DNA of 64,000 nt from Strongyloides papillosus (lineage: Eukaryota > Nematoda > Chromadorea > Rhabditida > Strongyloididae): positions 496,001 through 560,000 of the forward strand of contig SRSI01000030.1 in NCBI GenBank assembly GCA_005656395.1, written 5' to 3'. Both the position numbers and the translations under genes were made by a program. This document shows, piece after piece, positions 46,743-60,000 of the stretch. Numbering within the stretch: the first letter of the stretch is position 1; the number at the start of each line of letters is the position of its first letter. The notes under the pieces were generated by a model that saw only the letters and a list, made by a program, of their open reading frames with translations, made no database searches and was not told the origin of the DNA.

Positions 46743-49700
46743 TATTTTTCATCTCCTTTTTATCATTTTTATTATTAAAAATTTATTTAAAATAATCTCA
46801 CAAAAGTTTCATTGCCCCCAGACGGTACAAATAGGTTATAGAAAGGGTAAAAGGAAAATATGAAGATAGATAGATATTTGATTTTTTTCTAAGTATTAAA
46901 TGAAGAATAGGTATAATGAAAAGGTGAGGGTGTATGTGATATGTGGTGGATGTCAATGATGATATGTATATTTTTCATAAACGTATCTATAATTCTTTTC
47001 ATTTACCTCCCATCTCAATACAATTTTTTTATTTTAAATATTACTTTTGTGATTTTATAAAACTTATACAAATTATAAAGTTCCTCCCCTTAATTTTAGT
47101 AGATTTTTATTTTATGTTTGTAAATATTTTACAAATAAAAAGGCTAACTCTTTTTTGAATTATTTTAATGTACTCATAGTAAGTGATATTTTGCAAGTAT
47201 TAATTCCATTACCTTTTTGTCAATCACCTTATCTTATTAAAATAAAGTTTGTCTAAATAGAGAGAAGTATAACTTCACTTTTATGTTAAAATTTGTATAT
47301 TTTTAACAATTTTTTACACAAATATCTATCTTTTCTTTTAAAATAATATATATAACTTTATTTAATTTTTATAAAAACTTTTTCACTTTTTGATAATATA
47401 TAAGAAAACTACATATATGCATTTTTTTCCTTTTATTTTCTAATCATTTTATTTTATTAATATAATTTAGTTTATCTAAATGTTTTTATAAATTTTTTTT
47501 TGCCTCTATCATGTTAAGAATAGAAAAGATTTAGATATTCTGGATTTTTTCTAATTGTAGATTTTTTAATTATTTAACATTAATAATAGAGAAGTCGTAC
47601 ATGCTAAAACATTTTTTGATTTCCCCACTACATTAAAATAATATAAATTCACAGGAAAACTGCTTATGATTAAAATCATTAAAATCCCTGTAGTTTGTTT
47701 TACTAATTATATTTTATCAAATTTATTTTCTTTTTATAAACATACATATATCTCCCATTCTATTTATATAAACAAAATCATTATAAAGATGAATATTTAT
47801 TAGATTTTTACATTATTTTTTTAAAATGTATACAATATTAAAAAAGATTTAATATACCTTGAATAGGCAGGTTTTTTAATTAGAAATAGACAGATAGTTA
47901 AAATATCTTTACACAACTATGTTAAGTGTCATTAGAATATTTTATCCCCATTTTAAATTGCTTATTTATATGTTTCTTTTTAAACTAAAAGTGCGAATAT
48001 ATATGTGTTTTTTTAATATAATAGAAAACTCTATGTTTATCTTTAAAGTTCTTATCATATTTAAGTACGTAAAAATAAAAGCAGTTAGACAAAATATAAT
48101 ATATTTAAAGCTGCTTTTTATTAAAATATTTGAGAAAGTGAATTACTAAATATTCCTTGACATGTTTTTTTTAGATTTTTCTATTAATTTTTAACATTCT
48201 TATTTCGTATTATGTTTTTTTACAATGCCTTCCAACCTCTTTTCTTCATCATCTATGTATATTATAGATGTATGCTTTTTTTTGACAAATAAAGAAAAGA
48301 TAATCATTAAAAAAAAGTACGAATACTTTAATGACAATCACAAAAATATTTTAATCTTAAGTAAACTTTATAAAATTAAAAAGATTATACCTCCAAAGAT
48401 AAATATTAAATCTCCTGTAAGGGAAAAATACTTTAAAATAAAAATTTTGATAATAATAATATATATTATTTTGCATTTGATCACCTCACAATGATATCAC
48501 AAAAAATTTTACTTAGCTGTTGTATATTAAAATAATTTTGTTTAAATTTTAAATTACCAAAAAATGATTTTAAAAAAAAAATAATAAAACATTTTTTTTG
48601 TGGAAAATGTAAATATATATCTTTTGTATTTTTCAGTACAATTACATATCATGGTAAACAAAGTATATATCATTCGTTTTGAAAATTAAATAAATTTATT
48701 CGAAATATTTTGCCTTCTCTATTAAAAAAAACAAAAAAAACTTTATATTTTTGATGTTTTAAAATAATTGCACTTTATATTTCATTACTTTTTGCATCTT
48801 TCTTCTTTCTCCTAACAAAATAAAATATGTGTATTTTTTTTGCTGATAAAACATCACGAAGCAGAAAATGTTTTCAATTTAAATTTCAACCCATTTTTTT
48901 TGATAAAAAATACATAATTCTGTTTTACACGCATAAATTTTATCTTTATTTTTTTAACTACAAATTTATTTTTCAACAAATTGTATTTCAGTACAAGTAA
49001 AAATTTAGGGAAAGGCAAAGAAACACAAAAAAGGCAGATATTTGTTATTTGACACTGGATTAATATCTATAGATATAAATGTATATATCTAGTAAAAAAA
49101 AGTTTAATTTACTAATAATTATCATATTTTTTATTTTTGACTTTTCTGTTGTTATTACTTTTCCTTTATTATTATCTCTAAAAATAGTAATAGGAGATGA
49201 CAAAAAACTATTATATAAATTTATTTTTAGTACAAAAATAGGATAAGAAATATCAATGTAATTATTTTTAAAATAATTTTTGTCATGAACGTTTCAATGA
49301 TCTTTTTGATTGTATTTGTACCATCAACTATACATAAATAATATATATATTTAAATATGTATAATATATTTTTTTTTCCATTAAAATTTTAAAGGTCATC
49401 ACTGGAAATATCTTTCTCCTATTTATGTTTCTTTTAATGTATCTACAAAACCATAATTAGAAGTGGTCCATTGATAGTTTTAATAAAAAGGTACTTTTAA
49501 AATAATAGTTAAAAAATTGTTACCCTCTTTTATAATATTTGTAGTTTCATTATCTTTCTTTTTTGACTCTCCTTCATTTTTATACTCTCTCTCCCTCATT
49601 TTCTATTAATCATTTCTCTTTTATACAAAAATTTTAATATATGTTCACTTTTTGATAATTATAAATTGAAAAAAATTTATTTCTTTTAATAAAAGTCAAA

Positions 49701-52700
49701 AAAAGTTTTTTAAGGTTACAATTCGAAGAATGTTTCATCAAATACCTTTTAAGTATTTCTCTCTATTTAACTATTTGAAATATTTTAAAATTATAAACAA
49801 AAAAATCATTTTTACGTAACAGATAATTTACAAAAATTGCTAAAAATCATATATGCTTCTATATAAATAGGTCACACTACTTGTAACTTTTTTACCAATT
49901 TCAAATTAAATTTTTTATTTCCCAAAATTATATATATTAAGTAAAGAAAAATTTGGGAGAAAATCTTTTTTATATTAATAGTTTTTGGGTGTACATTTTT
50001 TTAATAAAACTATTCCAATGATATTATAAGATATATAAATATATTAGATGGATATATTAGATTTTTGCGAATATGTAAATAAATTGTGCCATTAATTTTT
50101 TTTATATCCCTTTCTACAACTCTATTTCATTTTAACTCTTTTTTTGTTCTTGTACTTTTTCTTCATTTATTGTTTTCATTTAATTTTTAAATATCAATTT
50201 TGATTTATTCGTACATACATACACTTTTATATATTATTTATATTTTACATTATTTTTCATTTATTTCAAAATTACAGTTAATTTTAAATTCATCTTGAGA
50301 TATTATTAGCTATAAGTTTCAATTTTTAATATTTACTTAAATAAAAAAAAACAGCGTCCTTGCCCTTTTTGTGTGTTTTCATCATACATCTATACTTATT
50401 AAATAAAGTATCTAACAGTTTTCGGAAGGGTTGACTGATACATCATCTAAATATGAACCTTTTTCTCTGAATTAAATTGTTTTTTATTATTATAATTTAC
50501 TTTTTGACATACACAATTTTAATGTAATATATTTTATTACAATTTCTCCTGGTCCTTAATACTTCTTATTTTTTTACATTTAGTACCATAAAAAAATAAC
50601 TTTTTCATTGCCCTCATCAAGATTTTAAACAATTCATTTTGAGAAGTAAATTTTAAAATTTTTGACAAAAAAATGTACACACATATTATTTTTTATTTTT
50701 AAAATAGTTTATAACGAAAACATTAGCATTTATGGTTTCTATATTTTTATTGCTTATTTTTACTTGTCATTTAAAAATACTCATCATTCTTAGATATTTA
50801 AAAATAAAATTGAACAGGACATCATGATGTCTTTTTTGATAGAAAATAATAATAATAAAAAAGAAAATGAAATTTGTTTTAACTTTTCTTTTTTTTGTGC
50901 CTTTATGATACTATTTATTTTTTTATAAGTATCTAAATTTTTATGTTTCTTTCATAATGATTTATATTTGATGGATATCAAATATAATGATTCAAAGGGA
51001 GAAATGAAAATTAAAAATTAATTTACTCTAGAGTAGAGTATGTTATTTAAAACATTAATATTTTGTTACTTTTCTGTAATATAAATATAGAACATATAAA
51101 TAATAATAAAAGATACATATTAATATTAGAAAAAATCCTATGTTTACATTTTAAAACTTAATTTTTCTTCATTTTTTCATACTACATTTTAAAGTAAAAA
51201 TCACAAAATTTGCCCTCATCTTTTTAATACACCGACTGTTAATTTATTTTTCAAGTATATTAAAAACCTATTATCATCTATTCTTTTTTTTTCTCATTTT
51301 CGTAGAAGACCTTCTCCTATTCCATGACCCAGACATTAATATATTATCTCAAAATTGTTGTACTTTTACATTATGTAGTTATCTTTTTATATATGTAGTG
51401 AATAGAAAAATTGTATTTGTAATTCAAAAACTCATAAAAATTTGTATTTTGGTAAAATTTTTTTCCTATTCCTGTTTTCTTTTGATAATTTTAAAATCTT
51501 TCTTCTTAAAGAAATAATTTTAACAAATTATAGACATTTATTTCTTTATGTATATTAAAAAGTTATATAATTTAATATCATAAAGAATTTCACGTAAAAT
51601 TTAACTTTTTATATTTATAATTAACTTTTTGTATTTCAAAACCACCAGACAGATACATATCCCATGATCATTAGCTACACTTTCGTCTCCTCTTTCTGTT
51701 ATGCCCCTTATTATTATAAAATTCACTTTCTATAATCATTTTATTTCTTATCCTATTTTATGTATTTTAGTTTTGATTAAAAAAATTTTTTTTATTGGCT
51801 TTTATATTTAATATTTAAATAATGAAAAATAAAATAATACTAATAATGTATTCAATATTACATCAACATTATGCATTCTTTTCTAAAAATACTGTTAAAA
51901 TTTAATAATAACAAGTTAGTTTACATTACTATTATTAGAAGCCTCCTGTTTGATATACTAAATTTTGGTTTTTTTTCTTCCCCTCTAAAAAATAAATATT
52001 AAAAAATTTACAACGATTAATAGACAAAAAAGTAAATTATTAAAAGTTTACTGGGAAAAAAAATTACAATTTATTCCTTTTTTTGATTATTTAACATAGT
52101 TATGTGTGTTCTTAAAACAACATATTCACAAACATCAGACAAAAAGTTGATTTTATTTATTTATTAACTTTTTTTGTCCTTGATCGAAAAATTTTTGATA
52201 ATTACACTATTAACTAGATAGAGTGGATATTATATTTATTTAAATAATATGTCTAAAAATGTAATATTTTAGGTTATTTTACAGATATAGTATTAATATA
52301 TATCTAAATAAAACATTATTTGTCTTTGCCAAAATTTATATTTATCTTAATAGATGGTAAATGTATAGGTAATTTTCAATTTAAAGTACGTCTACATTAA
52401 TTAAATTTAAATTTATCTCATAAACTTGATATATAGATATTTTAATTACTCATGTAATAAATAATTTTAGAACACACATAATCAAATTTATAAAAATTAT
52501 ATGTCTACTTAATTTTAATTTTTCCAATCATACATATATTAAATTTTAAATTTATTTCTTTAAATATTATTATTATTATTTCGATTTATATTTATAGTTT
52601 GTACATTTTGATTGATATATTTCAATTCCTATTAACATGATTTATTTATATTTATTTTTAATTATTTTTAACTTTGATATAATGAATAATTTTTGTACGA

Positions 52701-53105
52701 ATGAAAAAACAATTAATTAATCAGTTAAAAGTAATTATTTGTGTGGTTTTTGTACAAAAAAGTAAGAAAAGTACCATGCAAAGATCAGTACTTATTTTTT
52801 TTATAAGTTTTAATATTAAATGCTATTTAAAAATCATACCTCACAATAAGCATATACTCTATCACATTCTTATAATACAGACATCTACACACATGCCCAT
52901 AAATAAATACCAAAAATCAGAAATGATAATTTTTTTACCATCAAAAACTCTATGTACAATTTGATAGAATAATTCAAAATATTTATAACATAGAAAAAAA
53001 AGATTTTTTTATCAAACATTTTATCATAGTACATAAACAAAAATATATTCTATAATAGTTTATGTAAAAATTCATTTAAATACCATTGTACTATAACTTA
53101 TCACA

Positions 53106-53125
53106 TTCTCCTACAAGTAGGAGAA
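53106..53125. repeat. Perfect 9-bp palindrome upstream of the BED gene
   Basis: TTCTCCTAC, two A, then GTAGGAGAA. About 530 bases before the BED-gene start codon. A symmetric site like this could bind a dimeric factor; no factor is identified. Confidence 0.8.
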
Positions 53126-53651
53126 AAGTTTTTTTTATATTTTTTTGATAATCATTATACTTTGCATAATAAAATATTATAAATAATGTATATAAATATC
53201 AATTACTGCAAACAACTATTTTTAATATGCTTTAAAATAAATTTTTATATTATTTTAAGTTATTTATGATAATATTATACATTATATTTATAGATATGAT
53301 TATTTTTATATCAGTTTTATATAAATTATAATTGTTAATTTTTGCATATTGTGTTTTAGACTCTCGGTGAAAGGTTTTCCCTCCAACTTTTCCACATGGA
53401 TTTTCCCACAAAATTGCGTTGATTTTTTTATTGTATAAATACCATTTTTTCCCATCATATTGGCATCTGTTATTAAGTTGCGTCATTTTTTAGGTATCTT
53501 ATCATACTTGGCATACGTATTATATATTTCTTCTAATATAAACTAGGAGTTTTATCAACTGATATCATATATTTATTTTTGTTAAATAAAGGAGTTCAAC
53601 GACATCTTATTATCAGGAAGATTTGAAAAGGAAAAATTCTTGTTATCAGTT

Positions 53652-56600
53652 ATGGATATTCTCTTGACTTCCAGCAACGATCATTCCTGTTCAAGTAGTA
53701 CATCAAAGCATAAATTTATGGATACATCAAGAAAACACAGCAACTACCAGGATGATGAAACTGCTTCATCATCTTCCTCCAATTCAGAGGGTGGTTTTAC
53801 AGAGGATGGCGAACACCAAAACACACTTGAAAAACTATCATTTCCGGTATGTTTTATTTAAATCTCTTATTTTTTTGCTCTCACTTTCCCATCGTTTTTA
53901 AATATTGTTTCTTTTTTTTCATTACAAAGGGCCTTCTTATTATATAGCTAATTTTAAATATTTAAGATAGAAAAAAATATAACTTAGCAAATATATTACA
54001 TTATATTGACTAGAATAGATCTATTTTCTCATCATAATATTTGTACTTTTTACCAATAACCCTCTATTAATCATTGTTATAAATTTCAAAATATTATAAT
54101 TGTTTCTTTCAATTAGTATTGAAAAAAATTAAAATATATATATCTATCATCTCTTACTTTAGCAAAAAGTATTAGTCCTCTTCTTTTTTTTTAATCTTTC
54201 TTTCTCGCTCTTGCCTCCTTTTTTTAACGATATTTAACGATACATCATAGGTTAACTTTGAAAAAAATCTTTTTTTTTATTTTACATCTAAATGTTGTTA
54301 TAAACCTAATATATTATATTAATTATAAAAGTATATGTTGTATATTTTATAATTTATTTAATTTTTTTTTCTTTTATACCATACATGTTAGCAATAAATA
54401 TTATGTAGATGATCATAGTCCTATGATAAAAGAAAAATAGCATATATGTATTTTAGTTTAAACAAACCATATTAAGGTAAAATAATTTTTAAAAAAAAGT
54501 ACACATTAGTCTTTTTTCTTTCTAATGTAATATATTTTATATATTTGTAATCTTTTTCCCTTTTTGGGTCATATAATATTTTGCTTTTTGTTAAAATGGA
54601 GATAGATTTTTTACCAATATACGTGATTAAGATATTTTAAAATACAAGAGTTAATCAACATTAACCTTTTATAGGGTTTTTTATAATAAGTAGATTTTAA
54701 TAGAGAAGAGACATTTTTTATTTTATACAAATATTACTTCTTTCATTTGAGTAATAAATGTTTCAATTAATTTATAAATTGTTTATAAATGTCGTATTTT
54801 GTACTTAGGTATTCCTATTTTAGATTCTTGCTATAGGGTTATTTCATGTATTAATGTTAACATTAGTTTTTGAGTTAATGAAATTAGAAGATGTATAGCC
54901 ATCTAAAAAAAGAGATATTTTGATCTTTCTGGACAAAGACTCTTCTTAACTATATAGATAAGTTTTAAAAGAGAGTGTATTAGAAATGTTTATATATATT
55001 ATATCTAATCTAATAATTATATATTAGTAACATTCGTATCTAACAACAAAAAGGCGTACGATGAGAGATTGATAAAAAAAATGATATTTTATAGTCATTT
55101 TTATGTAAAAATTTTACCTAGACACTTGCACATATATTTTAATTACTATATACAAAGTTAAATTAATATACTTTTTTTAGTATCTCCCTTATTCATTTAA
55201 AATAAAGGCTCAGACTATTCTAAATTTTTTCATTCTCTCTTTTTTACCGAAAATAATACTGATTAGCAGGAACATAATAATTTTTGCGATTAAAAAATAT
55301 TAATTTTTACACCCATAGATAAGAGATCATTTTATCTTTTTTGATATGTGTACTTGTTTATTGAGTATATAAATTAAATTTTTAAAGATCTCTTCTTTTT
55401 TTAATGGTTATTAAACATTTATATAACACGTATAGTATAAACAAAGTATAGCTATAAAATTTGAAATAATTTCCTATCTTGATCCTATCTTTTCAACATT
55501 GTTAAGTGTATCCCTTTTTTTATAGTTATATTCAATAAAATAAAACTACCAGCATAACTTTTTCTTAGACTTTTTCAGTTTTATACTATATATTTAGAAA
55601 AAATGTACTCTCTCTTATTTTTAAATAAATCACTTTTTTATGCCTTTATTTCTTCTTAATAGTTATAAAGATTTCATTTTATATAGTTTTATTTATTATA
55701 CAAAATTTCATCATTTTTGTTAAATTTTATTTTTTTTATTAACTATTATATTATTATATTTCTTACACTTCAATTTATATTTAACATTTTTTATAACAAT
55801 ATTATATTTCATTTAGTAATAGTTGTTTAAAATAAAATAAAAAATGATTTTTTTAACCCCCTCCCTATATCATTTAATTGTGGGTTAGATAAAAAATTTT
55901 TTTACATCTTTTTACATTTCTTATTTTACTAGTGATTTTTCTTTTATACAATATATAAATATTTCTTTGCATTTTTGTTTTATATATACATATATATAAT
56001 TTATAGATGTATTTTAAATTTTTGTTATTTAAGTGTACTTATTTTTTGATTAATTTTTCTCTCTCTCTTTTCTTATCAATTAACAATTAAATATAATTAT
56101 TTTATTATATCTCTTTTTTATTACGATAATTTTAAATATTATTACACTATTTGTTTATTTATTATTTTACGATAAATTATATATTTTATAATTATTTTTT
56201 ATTATAGAAGAATAAAGATATTATGGTGTCTTTGGCAAATGAATTGGGAGGTAATGTAAATGGACATTTTGATTTATCAACTACAAATCCAGAATTTCTG
56301 GCTTTATTAACAAAGTCATTCGTTGAAAGTAAAGATATTTCAACAGGAACTGGACAACAACCAACGACAGCTATACTTACTGCCAATAATGGGAAGACGG
56401 GAGCTAATAATAATATTAAAAATATAGATTGCCTTATGAAGCCAACGTCCAATAATAGTAATAGTCATCAAATTGGCATAATTGGTGATGACACAAGTTC
56501 TAATGGTAGTATAGAGGGAACAGAAAATTTGGAGACAGCCGATGGTGGTAAATGTTCTTCACCATCTGATGACTACCATCAAGTTAGTAACCGTGAAAGC

Positions 56601-57087
56601 AGAGGTAGTAGCCAGCAACCTGATGGTACACTTCTTCAAGGAAATGGCTTGAAACATATTGTTAATGGTACATCACCATGGATGAGATCAGCTGGTAGAA
56701 AGAAGACTCATCCAGTTTGGCAATTTTTTAAAGACCTCAAAGATTGTGGTAAGTTTTTTTTCTTCTACTTTTTGATTGATTAAAAAGTTATCAAATGGTG
56801 GTTTGTATAATTTAATTAAATATTGGAGTTCTTCTTTGTTAAGCAGATTATGTTAAAAAGTTAATATCATTGTACTTTTACTATAATCTTATGATAAAGA
56901 GAAAAAATATGTTTATTTAACTTTTTTTTGAACATGTTCTTTTTTAGGTCTCGATGAAAATGGCGTCATCTGCTTAAATTGTGATTGGAAGGGAGATGAT
57001 AAAAGTCCCAATAATCTTAAAACTCATCTTAAAAGATGTCACGAACACGATGGCATCTATGAAAAATTTACTCAAGCTCTTGCTAAG
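53652..57087 (+). CDS. BED-type zinc-finger protein, 3' end not visible
   Basis: Putative DNA-binding transcription factor. Exons seen: 53652-53846, 56208-56748 and 56948-57087, encoding 292 residues up to a good GTACGT donor at 57088. Introns are 2361 bp and 199 bp, against roughly 47 bp in most other genes here. Acceptors (ATTATAG, TTTTTAG) and phases agree. The ATG at 53652 follows an in-frame stop (53583-53585) by 22 codons. Residues 1-227 are Ser/Asn/Gly-rich and probably disordered. The BED finger spans about 228-284: aromatic VWQFF, then C-x2-C (CLNC), then H-x4-H (THLKRCHEH). BED fingers occur in nematode and insect regulators and domesticated hAT transposases; no transposase domain is visible, which favours a regulator. 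No convincing terminal exon was found before 64000, so the gene either has a very large intron or ends at an exon I cannot recognise. Confidence 0.75.
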
Positions 57088-60000
57088 GTACGTTTGTTTT
57101 CTAAAAATTAAAAATTAATTGAAAACATTTTTTTATTATCTTTTTGTGATAATCTGTTTTTTGATTCTTATACTTCTTCTAGCTGTTATTATTCTTCCTT
57201 TTTCAATTATTATTATTATTTATCTAATCTTGTTTCCTTTTATTATCTAAATGATTATGAACAAATATTTTTTTAAAATTTTTTTACATAACATAAAGGG
57301 GAAATAATAATCTTGTACTATAATTATAAGTTAGAAAAAAACCTTTTGTAAACATAAAAAGGTAAGAATTTTATAAAGGTAGGTACATTTTTTTATAAGT
57401 TTTATAAAATGAGCGCATAATTATATAATAAAAAAATCTGTGATATCTAAATTTTGGAAGGTCTATTTAATTTTTACATACTAATATAAATACACATATA
57501 CATATATTATGTTTATATTCTAACTTTAATAAAGTACAAAAGTGCAAAAAAATTTTTTTAACATAAAATAACAAACATTTTCTCCTATATATTCTTTTGT
57601 CATAGTAGTATACTCATAGGTTGAAAATATAATAATTTACCTAGATTTTTGTGGTCTACTTTTTGTTATTTTTTCCATTTTACTATGTTTTTTTTCGTGT
57701 AAATATGCTGAACTCTTTGTACTAGGTATATTAATAGATAACAGGAAATTTTATATTTACTTCCCTATATAACATATAATGAAAATTCATTCATATGAAA
57801 AAATGAAGAACTTTTGAAAAATAGAGTAATTTTTTTCACCTTTCTATCCCTAACCTCCTCTCAATATAATGATATTACTTTAGGTGTTTATTAAAATTAA
57901 AAAATAACTTACGTTTGAGTTTTTTAAAGTAACTAATTGATAGGATAATTGAAGTATACATTAGAAAAGTAAACTTTTCAAAATGAATCTTTATAAAGAG
58001 ATTGGTATTTTCTGTTGATTCATATACATTTACAACATAACCTTCTGATTAATAAGTGGTAAAAAAAGAAGAAATGTACGGGAGAAGTTTTTTAAGTAAT
58101 CTAAATCTTTTTATTCATAAAGAACCTTTACCTCTTTTTTTTAACCTTAATGTAACTATATATTAAAAAAATGTATTTTTAACAAAAGTATATATAAATT
58201 CATTCAACCTTTTTCACAAAAGACCCCTTTTTTTCTTTTGATTGCCCTTTCCAAATACAAATATGAATGTGTTTGTATAAATTTATAAAAGGAGGAATTT
58301 TTTGTCCAGTTAACGGATGACTGGTGTTCGGGTAGTGAACAATAATATAATTATATATATAAATATATATTTCTATCTTGTAAGCAAGTACAATTTTTTT
58401 GTCTCCTAACCTCATATATTTTTTGTTATATGTAATGCCATATATATTCTCATAAACACACATACATATACCCATATAAAAGTACAAGTATATTTTTTTA
58501 ACCAAAATTATTTCTAATGCTAAAATATTTTCTTTTTGTAATAAATATGTAGGAGTATTTTAACGATAAAATAAGAAAAAGATGTAATAAAGTTGTAAAA
58601 AAGCAACAAATTTGCTATTTATTTTATTAACAAAATACTACTAGAGTAAAATCTTAATATTTTTTATATATTGACTTTAAAAAGAGAGTATACCCTACTA
58701 CTACTTAACTTTAAGGGGGATGAAAGGAAATCTATAAGCAATAGATTCAAAATAAAAAATAAAGAAGATGAGGAAGGAAGGGTATGAAAAAATAGATTCA
58801 GAATCGTAAAATGGGAGAAAATTTTTTTTTAAATATAGATGAGTGGTACTTCATGACATTTCCTAACTGACATATGCTCTTTTTAAGTGAGTATGTACTT
58901 TTAAATTAATTGGTAACATCGTTTAATACCCCATATTTTTTGAATGAAATATATACATATATTACAAATGTATTTTTTTGTACTTTCAATATTAGTGTAT
59001 ATTTATCATTTTTCTTGTTTATAAATTATTTAGATATAGATAAAAGTTTTTTATTTTTAGAAAAAAAGGAAAATTTTTATTAATTTTTAGTTCGTTAATA
59101 TTAGATAGGTATCTTTAATATCTATACATCAAAGAACATAAATAGATTAGAAAGTTATTTTGATGATATGAAAATAAGGAATATTAATATATGTATGACC
59201 CTATTTTGTAAGAGTTCTTATTTTGTTTTTTAAATATATGTAGAATAATATCACACTGTGGGATAAAAACATTCTTAAGAAAAGAACTTTATAGGAATTA
59301 TCCCCAATAAAAAAGCTACTTTGATTGGATATATGATGAAAAACGGCTAATATTTGTTGTTGTTTTTTACCAAACTCAGAATTCTCTTTATGATGAAAAA
59401 AAATATAATTTAAATTTAAACACATCCCTATCTTTTTCCATTCTCTCTTCATTTTTTTTACCCATCATTTCTTCCCCTTTTCAAATAAGGAAGTTTTGTT
59501 AAGGAAGAGTACATTTTTCATTACCATACTTTTAAAAAAAGAGATAGATATTTAAATCAAAGGCCCTCTCTTTTTAATGATAAAGTGTCCTTTTTTTACT
59601 TCTTATCTTTTTAAACTAATTCTTTTTATTATTACTTTTTTCGAAGGAAAATAACGTACCAGAAAAAAATATCTTAAAATCTTCTTTCATTAAAAATATC
59701 TACAAAACTTTCATTTCACCTCCATTTAAGTTACACATATATCTCCATATATTTATTCCTGTAGTTTTTCTACATCAAAACTTGATTTTCTTTACATCTT
59801 TTTTTGACACATTCGTTACCACAAGATGTGCATGATGAAACAAAATTTTTTTTCAATAAAAAAAAATTCACAACAGGGAACTTTCATATGTATTATAGAC
59901 ATCCACCTCGTATTGCCCCATTTCTTGTATCTTGTAATTAAAAAATTATCTCGTTACCTTTAATAGTTATACACATGTATGTAACATATGTATGTTGTTT

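Larger units (their letters stand above)
32479..53651. other. About 21-kb gene desert, extremely AT-rich
   Basis: No credible protein gene on either strand. The open frames here (for example 41515-41733, 45535-45726, 47919-48149, 48225-48494) are short and built from A/T-rich Lys, Asn, Ile, Phe and Tyr codons. Short islands with more G/C stand out at about 36582-36660, 36980-37015, 37130-37195, 39575-39640, 40755-40790, 45620-45665, 46705-46745, 46805-46850, 51300-51340, 51640-51690 and 53340-53500. The island at 36582 opens a 48-codon frame starting MMMASKWKATKFMA that ends in a hydrophobic tail; it is not called. The desert ends at the BED gene, so the islands may be its distant regulatory elements. 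Confidence 0.55.

Noticed and set aside
53250..53486. 78-residue minus-strand frame upstream of the BED gene
   Set aside because: It overlaps the likely BED promoter and ends in an Ile/Asn-rich noise tail; no motif.
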